7,433 bases of DNA from an uncultured Ruminococcus sp. Its GTDB lineage: Bacteria > Bacillota > Clostridia > Oscillospirales > Ruminococcaceae. Shown piece after piece: positions 1 to 5,333 of this stretch. Location: assembly GCA_947175005.1 (NCBI GenBank), contig CAMWLD010000108.1:1-7433 (forward strand), written 5' to 3'. Within the stretch, counting starts at the first letter, position 1; each line of letters starts with the position of its first letter. The notes beneath the pieces were generated by a model. It made no database searches. It was not told where the DNA came from and saw nothing but the letters and a program-made list of their open reading frames with translations. Position numbers and translations under genes: made by a program.

Positions 1-209
1 CCTTCGGTCTCGTCGCACCGCAGGCTTTCCCCCACCACCAGAAAGACTGCTTCATCATTGCCGGCGATATTTTTATAATGCCTTGCGATGTCCTCCCATT
101 CGGGGATTTTTCCGGCAAATTCCGGGGGCATTTCATAGTCCTCTTCCGCCTCTTCAATAATCCAGTTATTATCCCTTGCCCAGTCCAGGAATTTATCAAA
201 ATTTTTCAT
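1..209 (-). CDS. Partial small acidic protein, possibly SMI1/KNR4 (SUKH)-like; 3' end outside window
   Basis: Reading from the ATG at 209 gives 69 residues that stay open to the window edge, so the C-terminus is missing. The start is well supported: AAAGGAG lies about 9 bases upstream, in the 23-base gap after the preceding gene. The visible part begins MKNFDKFLDWARDNNW, is strongly acidic (a run EEAEEDYE near residues 19-26), and continues with IPEWEDIARHYKNIAG and a hydrophobic strand AVFLVVGE. The 'FxxWAxxNxW' opening and the 'IPEW...hydrophobic strand' layout recall small Clostridia proteins annotated as SMI1/KNR4 (SUKH). Such proteins often serve as immunity or scaffold proteins, but the resemblance is from memory and weak. 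No signal peptide or membrane segment is visible, so it is probably cytoplasmic. It is the last visible gene of the run yjbR-mntA-hepT-membrane protein. The gene is confident; the family is not. Confidence 0.7.
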   Translation of the reverse strand, partial: MKNFDKFLDWARDNNWIIEEAEEDYEMPPEFAGKIPEWEDIARHYKNIAGNDEAVFLVVGESLRCDETE

Positions 210-232
210 AATCAACCGCTCCTTTTTTCAGC

Positions 233-652
233 TTATGAAATAATAAAATCATACGTCATAACTCCTGTGTCAAACTCCTCTTTCAGATGAACAAATTCAT
301 TGCCGTAAACCCCGTATTCACAGGCAACGGTGATCGTCTTTGTTTCTTCGTTATAATCAAGAATGTATTTATCCTGCGCAAGGCACCTATTGGAAAAATA
401 AGTCTCGTCGATCCTTCCGATCTTCACTGCCTTAAAACCTTTAAGGCGGTAAAGATTGATATATGTAAGTTTACTTTGAGGGTCTCCCGCAATATGGTCG
501 TTACGCTCGGAAAGCAATACGACCGTCCCGTCGGAAAGAGTCTCGGAAAAATTATAGGGCGGGTCTTTTATTCCCGAATGAATAAGGTCACCTATTTCAA
601 ATATCGAAAATATCAGCATTATCACCGATAAAACCGCAGCGGCAATGAACAT
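233..652 (-). CDS. Membrane-anchored protein, probably the 3' part of a split gene
   Basis: The ORF encodes 139 residues. Residues 1-25 (MFIAAAVLSVIMLIFSIFEI...) form one hydrophobic helix, followed by a soluble domain of about 110 residues rich in beta-type alternation and ending TYDFIIS. No family is recognised. The frame stays open upstream to 715 without a good start, and reads SERGKTD just before the first Met. The only start signal is AGGGG ten bases before the ATG. The first 30 bases overlap the end of the upstream ORF (876..622) in a different frame. Inserting one A in the A-run at 658-662 would join the two into a 214-residue protein with three membrane helices and this domain outside. 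Alternatives are a genuine separate gene translated by coupling, or a product made by -1 frameshifting. The tail lies 23 bases before the next gene. Confidence 0.6.
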   Translation of the reverse strand: MFIAAAVLSVIMLIFSIFEIGDLIHSGIKDPPYNFSETLSDGTVVLLSERNDHIAGDPQSKLTYINLYRLKGFKAVKIGRIDETYFSNRCLAQDKYILDYNEETKTITVACEYGVYGNEFVHLKEEFDTGVMTYDFIIS

Positions 653-876
653 ATCCGTTTTTCCCCTTTCGGACTGCGTATCAAAAGATAGAACGCTTCG
701 CCGAAAAACAGGGAATTAGCCAAGTGCAAAAATATATACGGAAAGAAAAAGCGGTCAAGAATATAGAGCGTTCCGCCGTTTGCCATAAGATAGCAATAAA
801 TACTCGAAAATAAGATGTACAGAATCGTTATAACAATGCTGTCGCTTCTGCCGAGCACTTTTTTGAATTTATTCAT
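622..876 (-). CDS. Small two-helix membrane protein, probably the 5' part of a split gene
   Basis: I chose the ATG at 876 (MNKFKKVLGR, 84 residues) rather than the in-frame upstream Met at 936. GGAGGGG lies 5-6 bases before it, and the longer form would run deep into the hepT coding sequence. Two hydrophobic segments are visible, residues about 13-31 and 43-66, with a lysine-rich N-terminus and a basic loop RSPKGEKR after the second. This predicts both ends in the cytoplasm by the positive-inside rule. No family is recognised. It starts 8 bases inside the end of hepT, so the two are very likely co-transcribed and translationally coupled. The C-terminal RICSLPLRFYR looks like an out-of-frame tail: at the AAAAA run the -1 frame continues into a third hydrophobic helix and a soluble domain (652..233). 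Confidence 0.6.
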   Translation of the reverse strand: MNKFKKVLGRSDSIVITILYILFSSIYCYLMANGGTLYILDRFFFPYIFLHLANSLFFGEAFYLLIRSPKGEKRICSLPLRFYR

Positions 877-1276
877 AATGCCCCTCCAGCTCCCATTCCT
901 CGTCAATGACTCTTTTGAGTTCATCGAAAAGAGCAAGATAGCTGCTTTTTATTTTGTCGATCGCCTTTAAAGCGTCCTCATTGCTGTAGGTGTGGGCAAG
1001 AATATTTCTCGTGTCCAGCAGAGCAAGCCAATTTTCCTCATCATTTATCATTCCGCATTGATAAGCAAGTTTGATTATGCCCCTCGGAGAACCGGACCGG
1101 CTCCCCTCCCTCCCGTTATATTCAAGAACAGCCTTTATAAGCTTCCACGACTGCTCAAAGCATATTTCAAAAAGCCCTGTTATCCCCGTTTGCTCCACTA
1201 TGGTGTAGGGCGGACGGAGTTTTGCGCCCTCATGCAGATTGTCCAGCGCTTTTGTAAAATTATCATATTTTCTCAT
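869..1276 (-). CDS. hepT: HEPN-domain protein, HI0074 family; candidate HepT RNase toxin
   Basis: The product has 135 residues, typical for the HI0074/'nucleotidyltransferase substrate binding' family. Family landmarks run in order: KYDNFTKALDNL at 3-14, a FEICFEQSWKLIKAVLEYNG helix at 36-55, SPRGIIKLAYQCGMI at 63-77, WLALLDTRNILAHTY at 83-97 and a C-terminal helix with KSSYLALFDELKRV at 110-123. The HEPN ribonuclease motif is present as R90-x4-H95, extended to R-x4-H-x-Y with Y97. In characterised HepT proteins that Tyr is the residue AMPylated by the MntA partner. The fold should be all-helical and dimeric, cytoplasmic. The gene starts 14 bases before the end of the nucleotidyltransferase gene, and its GGGGTGAT ribosome site is inside that gene, which indicates strict coupling. 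HI0074-type members are less studied as toxins than the S. oneidensis type, so RNase activity is inferred. The gene symbol is by analogy. Confidence 0.9.
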   Translation of the reverse strand: MRKYDNFTKALDNLHEGAKLRPPYTIVEQTGITGLFEICFEQSWKLIKAVLEYNGREGSRSGSPRGIIKLAYQCGMINDEENWLALLDTRNILAHTYSNEDALKAIDKIKSSYLALFDELKRVIDEEWELEGHYE

Positions 1277-1559
1277 AAACGATCACCCCGTCCCTCTTTA
1301 TTTCGCTTTCAAGCTCATGGGAAATTCCGCTGTCAAGGTCAACAATATCAAACATCAGCAGCGTGCGGGCTTTTTCGTCCATATCCCAATAAAATCCGCT
1401 GAAATTGCCGCCGCTTACGGCTATGTCAATATCGCTGCGTTCGCCGTGAGTTCCCCTTGCCCTTGAGCCGAACAGAATGACTCTCTGCAAGCTGTGAACC
1501 TTTGCAAAAGCCACAATATCCTCATATGCATTCCGTGGAATGTTAAAGCTCATATCCAT
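1263..1559 (-). CDS. mntA: MNT-type minimal nucleotidyltransferase; candidate MntA antitoxin (HI0073-like)
   Basis: The product has 98 residues, the usual size of a minimal nucleotidyltransferase. The core ILFGSRARGTHGERSDIDIAV (28-48) carries the GS-x10-D-x-D signature exactly: G31 S32, then D43 and D45. The third metal ligand is probably D71 or D74 in FDIVDLDSG. These residues bind Mg-ATP. In known MntA/HepT pairs the enzyme adds AMP to a Tyr of the HEPN partner and silences its RNase. The start at 1559 follows AAGGAAGGTG with 7 bases spacing; the Met at codon 3 is a poorer fit. It is the upstream member of a two-gene overlap with hepT, the HI0073-HI0074 order. It starts 41 bases after the YjbR-family gene, so it may share a transcript with it. 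The family is sure; the antitoxin role is inference from the pairing. Confidence 0.9.
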   Translation of the reverse strand: MDMSFNIPRNAYEDIVAFAKVHSLQRVILFGSRARGTHGERSDIDIAVSGGNFSGFYWDMDEKARTLLMFDIVDLDSGISHELESEIKRDGVIVYEKI

Positions 1560-1600
1560 TTAAATGCACCTTCCTTCAGAGAGCTCACCGAAATACTTGT

Positions 1601-2002
1601 TTATGCCCCCTGCCCTTTATTCTTAAGCAAGCTTTCCTGCTGATTTTGAGGCATTTTGGAGACCACGTATGTATACGACCCGTCTATCATGCGGAAAATT
1701 TCCTCCTTGGGAATATCGCTCCGCAGCTTCACGGTGTTGAAATAAGGCTGCTGCACAGGCGGACAGTGATACCCTCTTGTCACATATTCGGGGTACAGTC
1801 CCCTGTAAAATTCTCCCGTGGGAATGTCGCCGTTAAAGGTCAGCATAGGCTCGCCATTTAAAGAAAATATCTGCGCAAATATCCGCTTCTTGACCTTGAT
1901 GACCGTAACCTCCGCACCAAAGGGATAATCCTTGTATGCGCCGTTTTTGGTAAGGCAGTATTTTATAAGCTCGTCATTTGAAATGCAAATATCGCTGCCC
2001 AT
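1601..2002 (-). CDS. MmcQ/YjbR-family protein
   Basis: The product has 133 residues and belongs to the MmcQ/YjbR (CyaY-like, double-wing DNA-binding motif) family. Hallmarks are ELIKYCLTKNGAYKDYPFG near the N-terminus, KVKKRIFAQIF around 38-48, the conserved RGYHCPPVQQPYFNTVKL around 81-98, and MIDGSYTYVVSKMP near the C-terminus. The last is the typical 'hhDxSYxxV' end of the family. The fold resembles CyaY, and DNA binding has been proposed for the family, but no biochemical function can be read from the sequence. The start is set at the ATG at 2002 because AAAGGGTG lies 6 bases upstream. A longer reading from a GTG at 2098 would add 32 residues that match no family feature and cover the hairpin at 2062-2092. 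It probably heads the downstream run of small genes. Confidence 0.88.
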   Translation of the reverse strand: MGSDICISNDELIKYCLTKNGAYKDYPFGAEVTVIKVKKRIFAQIFSLNGEPMLTFNGDIPTGEFYRGLYPEYVTRGYHCPPVQQPYFNTVKLRSDIPKEEIFRMIDGSYTYVVSKMPQNQQESLLKNKGQGA

Positions 2003-2008
2003 TATTAT

Positions 2009-2016
2009 CACCCTTT
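2009..2016 (-). promoter_or_regulatory. Ribosome binding site that fixes the yjbR-family start
   Basis: AAAGGGTG on the minus strand ends 6 bases before the ATG at 2002. It favours that Met over the GTG at 2098, which has no such site and lies immediately after the stop of the previous gene. Confidence 0.7.
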
Positions 2017-2053
2017 CTAAAATGCAGAGCGCTGTACGAATCAATAAGCTTGG

Positions 2054-2092
2054 AAATAAAAGGAAAGTACTCTCCTGCGAAGCATACTTTCC
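2054..2092 (-). terminator. Terminator-like hairpin after the propeller-like gene
   Basis: On the minus strand GGAAAGTA (2092-2085) pairs perfectly with TACTTTCC (2069-2062). The 15-base loop itself contains a small TGC-TTC-GCA hairpin. The right arm is followed directly by TTTTATTT (2061-2054), as in an intrinsic terminator. It begins only 6 bases after the stop of the propeller-like gene. The stem is short and AT-rich, so termination may be partial. It probably separates the arginine transcript from the yjbR-mntA-hepT group. Confidence 0.5.
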
Positions 2093-2098
2093 GCACAC

Positions 2099-2809
2099 CT
2101 ATTTCAAGGCATACTCAAATATCTTTGCCTCGCCGCAATTCACAAAGCAGTCAAAATAAAGAATGCTGTCCTTTTGCGAAACATTTCTTACCACCCATTT
2201 ATCCGAGTTAAGTACAGCCGATTTTTTTATACGGCAAACCTCCGAAAGATCTTCAAAACGGAATATGTAATAATACCCTCTTTTTTCCCCTATTATGAAC
2301 GTATCCTCGTCAATGCGGTAAGTCTCACATCTTGCACCGGGCATTTTTCCGATCTCCCTGCCGTCGGAAATATCAAGGATCATAAGCCCGAAGCCGTCCC
2401 GTTCACAGAATATCCGACTTCCGTTTTTCACGGTATATATCTTTGTGACCCTGCCCATTGTATTTTTCCAAATCTCGGTAAAATCGCTGCTGTCAAAGCA
2501 GTAAACTCCGCCCTCCCACCGTGAGGTAAAAAATCTGCTGCCGTCATGGGAAATTGCAATGCCATACTGTGAGTTATAAACGGTGCAAAGGGGGGTATAT
2601 TCCTTTGTACGGCTGTTTTTGCGCATTTTCCTTTCAATACGCCGCTTTGTGTTATCCCGCATGAAAAAAACCATGCTTTCGGTTCCCTTTTCAACGTTGC
2701 AGGAATAAACGCTTTTTTCACAGCAGGGACATTCTTCTTCACGATAGTATGTGACTATATCATCATCCTCGTTTTCGACCCTTAATTCTCCGCATTGATA
2801 AAACAGCAT
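2099..2809 (-). CDS. Unrecognised protein with beta-propeller (WD/YVTN-like) repeats and a CPCC cysteine cluster
   Basis: The product has 236 residues and no family name I can assign. The N-terminal part has an acidic stretch (VENEDDDIVTYYREEE) leading to CPCC at 27-30 and C37, a possible small metal site. A very basic segment follows (KRRIERKMRKNSRTK, 55-69). Residues about 84-235 show four propeller-like strands sets: 84-121 (HDGSRFFTSRWEGGVYCFD), 126-156 (NGSRIFCERDGFGLMILDISDGREIG), 165-194 (DTFIIGEKRGYYYIFRFEDLSEVCRI) and 210-235. Each has the 'display value / turn / label' pattern of WD40 or YVTN repeats. Four blades are fewer than a closed propeller normally has, so it may be incomplete or form oligomers. 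There is no signal peptide or membrane helix. It starts 4 bases after the argC stop, with its ribosome site in argC, so it is co-translated with an arginine enzyme. A function in arginine metabolism is not implied by the sequence. Confidence 0.8.
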   Translation of the reverse strand: MLFYQCGELRVENEDDDIVTYYREEECPCCEKSVYSCNVEKGTESMVFFMRDNTKRRIERKMRKNSRTKEYTPLCTVYNSQYGIAISHDGSRFFTSRWEGGVYCFDSSDFTEIWKNTMGRVTKIYTVKNGSRIFCERDGFGLMILDISDGREIGKMPGARCETYRIDEDTFIIGEKRGYYYIFRFEDLSEVCRIKKSAVLNSDKWVVRNVSQKDSILYFDCFVNCGEAKIFEYALK

Positions 2810-2813
2810 ATTA

Positions 2814-3758
2814 TCACTCCAGCCCCGTGCCCTCGTCTATCCCCATCATAATGTTCATACACTGCACCGCCGCTCCCGAAGCGCCCTTGCCCAGATTGTC
2901 AAGGCGGGCAATAAGCAGCGCATGGTCGTCAGTGCCGTAAACGAATATCTCCAGCATATTCGTGTCCGCAAGGGCATTGGAGTAAAGCTCGTTTGCCTCG
3001 GGGCAGCCGTCCGCATTGAAGGGCATTACCTTAACAAATCTCTGCCCCTTATAATGCTCGCAGAACATCTCCCACATATCCTTGGGAGTTGCCTTTCTCG
3101 CCATAGTGCGCAGCTGAATGGGCACGGTAACAGTCATGCCGCTGTAAAAATCCGCCGTAACGGGGCAGAAAACGGGAGGATAGGAAAGCCCCGAAATTGC
3201 CATCATTTCCTTGATGTGCTTGTGAGTCCTGCCCATGGAGTACATTCTGACGCCGTCATAAGCCTTGTCACGGTTTTCGTCCTCATACCTTGCAATAAGC
3301 TTTTTGCCGCCGCCGCTGTAGCCCGATACCGCATGGCATACTACTGGGTGATAAGGGGCGATAATTCTCGACAAAACCATGGGGTACATCAAAGCGTTGA
3401 ACCCGCTTGCATAACACCCCGGCACAGCAACTCTCGCCGAACCCTCTATCTTCTTCCGCAGCTCCTTTGATAATTCGGGAAACCCATACGCCCAGTCGGG
3501 ATTTGTCCTGTGGGCAGTGGAAGCGTCTATTATCCGCACATTCCCCTCCGCCAGTGTTACCGCCTCTCTTGCCGCATCATCGGGCAGGCAAAGGAAAGTG
3601 AAATCCGAAGCATTTATAAGCTTTTTCCGCTCCGACGTGTCCTTGCGCTTTTCCTCGGAAATTTCCAGCAGCTCAATGTCGCTCCGCCCTGCAAATCTTT
3701 CTGCGATCTTCAGTCCCGTAGTGCCCTCTTTGCCGTCTATAAAAATTTTGTATGACAT
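2814..3758 (-). CDS. argC: N-acetyl-gamma-glutamyl-phosphate reductase, short type 2 (AgpR2)
   Basis: The enzyme catalyses NADPH-dependent reduction of N-acetylglutamyl-5-phosphate to the semialdehyde, a cytoplasmic step on the way to ornithine. The product has 314 residues, the size of the type 2 ArgC subfamily rather than the usual ~345. The nucleotide-binding loop is DGKEGTTGLKI (8-18). The catalytic cysteine is C115 in VAVPGCYASGF. A glycine-rich segment SGYSGGGKK follows at 145-153 and the conserved histidine region RTHKHIKEM at 177-185. YGTDDHALLIARLDNLGKGASGAAVQCMN near the end is the family's dimer and cofactor region. The ATG at 3758 follows AAAGGAG at about 9 bases. It lies 89 bases after argH and 4 bases before the propeller-like gene. 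All catalytic landmarks are intact, so I expect an active enzyme. Confidence 0.95.
   Translation of the reverse strand: MSYKIFIDGKEGTTGLKIAERFAGRSDIELLEISEEKRKDTSERKKLINASDFTFLCLPDDAAREAVTLAEGNVRIIDASTAHRTNPDWAYGFPELSKELRKKIEGSARVAVPGCYASGFNALMYPMVLSRIIAPYHPVVCHAVSGYSGGGKKLIARYEDENRDKAYDGVRMYSMGRTHKHIKEMMAISGLSYPPVFCPVTADFYSGMTVTVPIQLRTMARKATPKDMWEMFCEHYKGQRFVKVMPFNADGCPEANELYSNALADTNMLEIFVYGTDDHALLIARLDNLGKGASGAAVQCMNIMMGIDEGTGLE
2815..2820 (-). promoter_or_regulatory. Ribosome binding site inside the end of argC
   Basis: GGAGTG on the minus strand covers the last argC sense codon and part of its TGA stop (2816-2814). It stands 5 bases before the ATG at 2809. A ribosome finishing argC is therefore positioned to restart on the next gene, the usual arrangement for translational coupling. 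Confidence 0.7.
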
Positions 3759-3801
3759 TTTTTTGAGCTCCTTTACTTAATCTTGTAAATCAAAATACGT
3801 T

Positions 3802-3829
3802 GAAACTTAGGGGATACCCTGTAGCTTTC
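3802..3829 (-). other. Short hairpin in the argH-argC gap
   Basis: On the minus strand AGGG and CCCT pair around a TATC loop. The stem is extended by CT/AG and GAAA/TTTC with a bulged G and a small internal loop. The downstream sequence AACGTATTTTGATTT is only mildly T-rich. It could be a weak terminator or processing structure that lowers argC expression relative to argH. The rest of the 89-base gap holds only the argC ribosome site. Confidence 0.3.
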
Positions 3830-3847
3830 AAATCTTCTGCCCTTTCA

Positions 3848-5236
3848 TCATTCAAGATCGTATTGTCTAAGTATAGCTTTAAGCTGCTCCACCTGAACCG
3901 CCACAGCCTCTGGAGCGGGTCCGCCCTCGCTGCACCGCTGATTAACGCAGGTGTCAAGGCTGATTGCTTTATACACGTCCTCGTCAAACTTGTCGCAAAG
4001 CCGCTTGTATTCCTTTATGTCAAGCTCCTCTAAGGTCGTGCCAAGGTCAATGCACCGTGCAACCAGCGTGCCTGTGATCTTGTAGGCGTCTCTGAAAGGC
4101 AGACCTTTCTTTACCAGATAATCTGCGCAGTCGGTAGCGTTTATAAACCCCTTTGCCGCTGCCTTTCTCATGTTTTCTTTAAGCACCGTCATGGTCTTGA
4201 ACATGGGCGTGAACGTGGTAATGCAAAGCTCCACCGTGTCGATTACGTCAAATATAGCCTCCTTGTCCTCCTGCATATCCTTGTTGTAGGCAAGGGGCAG
4301 ATTTTTCATCATGGATAAAAGGGTCATAAGGTCGCCGTATACCCGTCCCGTTTTCCCCCTGATAAGCTCCGTAACATCGGGGTTTTTCTTCTGAGGCATA
4401 ATGGACGAGCCTGTGGAATATGCGTCGTCCAGCTCCACAAATTTAAACTCCCAGCTGCACCACATAATTATCTCCTCGGAAAATCTCGAAAGGTGCATCA
4501 TAAGTATAGACAAAGCCGAGGCAAGCTCTATGCAATAGTCCCTGTCGGAAACACCGTCCAGGCTGTTTGCCATAACGCCGCCCATATTAAGCAGCTCCGC
4601 CGTCCGCTTTCTGTTAATATTATAAGTAGTTCCCGCCAGCGCGCATGAGCCTAAGGGAGAATAGTCCATACGCTTTTTGCAGTCCTCAAGCCTCCCCAGG
4701 TCTCTTGTCAGCATCCACGCATACGCCATAATGTGATGAGCAAAGGTCACAGGCTGCGCCCGCTGCAAATGGGTGTACCCGGGCATTATTGTATCATAAT
4801 GCTCCTGGGCAGTTGTGATTATCGCCTCTATAAGTTCAAAAATGATCTTCGACAGATCATTGCACTTGTCCTTCAGATACAGCCGCAGGTCAAGTGCAAC
4901 CTGGTCATTCCGGCTTCTTGAGGTGTGCAAACGCTTTCCCGAATCTCCTATCCGCTCGGTCAGCACCTGCTCCACGAACATATGAATGTCCTCCGCATTA
5001 GGGTCAAACTCCAGAGCGCCGCTGTCCAGATCGGCAAGAATGCCTTTCAGACCCTCTATAATTTTTTCACTCTCGCTCTTTTCGATTATCCCCTGCTCCC
5101 CCAGCATTGTGGCATGGGCTATCGAACCCGCAATATCATGCCTGTACATTCTGCAATCAAAGGAAATAGACGAGTTAAAGTCATTCACCCTTGAATCGAC
5201 TTCCTTGGAAAATCTCCCAGCCCACATCATAGCCAT
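3848..5236 (-). CDS. argH: Argininosuccinate lyase
   Basis: The enzyme splits argininosuccinate into arginine and fumarate, the last step of arginine synthesis, as a cytoplasmic homotetramer of the fumarase/aspartase superfamily. The product has 462 residues, full length for the family. It opens with WAGRFSKEVD (5-14) and carries the three superfamily regions: HTSRSRNDQVALDLRL (104-119), GYTHLQRAQPVTFAHH (153-168, general-acid/base H156) and GSSIMPQKKNPDVTELIRGK (276-295, flexible catalytic serine loop, S277/S278). The C-terminal LPFRDAYKITG is also typical. AAGGAGGGCG sits about 10 bases before the ATG at 5236; the Met codons 3 and 4 would be further away, so I keep the first. It follows the lipoprotein gene by 97 bases that include a strong hairpin. 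No key residue is missing. Confidence 0.97.
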   Translation of the reverse strand: MAMMWAGRFSKEVDSRVNDFNSSISFDCRMYRHDIAGSIAHATMLGEQGIIEKSESEKIIEGLKGILADLDSGALEFDPNAEDIHMFVEQVLTERIGDSGKRLHTSRSRNDQVALDLRLYLKDKCNDLSKIIFELIEAIITTAQEHYDTIMPGYTHLQRAQPVTFAHHIMAYAWMLTRDLGRLEDCKKRMDYSPLGSCALAGTTYNINRKRTAELLNMGGVMANSLDGVSDRDYCIELASALSILMMHLSRFSEEIIMWCSWEFKFVELDDAYSTGSSIMPQKKNPDVTELIRGKTGRVYGDLMTLLSMMKNLPLAYNKDMQEDKEAIFDVIDTVELCITTFTPMFKTMTVLKENMRKAAAKGFINATDCADYLVKKGLPFRDAYKITGTLVARCIDLGTTLEELDIKEYKRLCDKFDEDVYKAISLDTCVNQRCSEGGPAPEAVAVQVEQLKAILRQYDLE

Positions 5237-5259
5237 ATTAAAACGCCCTCCTTAACAGA

Positions 5260-5307
5260 GCAGGAAATCAAAGGGGAAGTGAAAGTCCGCCTTTTGAAAT
5301 TTCCTGC
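5260..5307 (-). other. Long stem-loop between the lipoprotein gene and argH
   Basis: GCAGGAAAT (5260-5268) and ATTTCCTGC (5299-5307) pair perfectly over 9 bases. The stem continues inward as CAAAGG against CCTTTTG with one bulged T and a two-base bulge. On the transcript it lies 26 bases after the lipoprotein stop, and its 3' arm ends about 10 bases before the argH ribosome site. The bases after it (TCTGTTAAGG) are not U-rich, so it does not look like a standard intrinsic terminator. It could be an RNA stability or processing element, or could modulate argH translation. Confidence 0.5.
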
Positions 5308-5333
5308 ATTCCGTATAAAATTTTCAGATCAAA

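Noticed and set aside
877..936. Upstream ATG at 936 for the small membrane protein
   Set aside because: It would overlap hepT by 68 bases and lacks a ribosome site, while the ATG at 876 has GGAGGGG at proper spacing.
2003..2098. GTG-started 32-residue extension of the YjbR-family protein
   Set aside because: It has no ribosome site, covers a terminator-like hairpin and does not resemble the family; the ATG at 2002 has a good site.
2922..3470. Plus-strand open frame of 182 codons
   Set aside because: It is antisense to the conserved core of argC and shows no recognisable domain.
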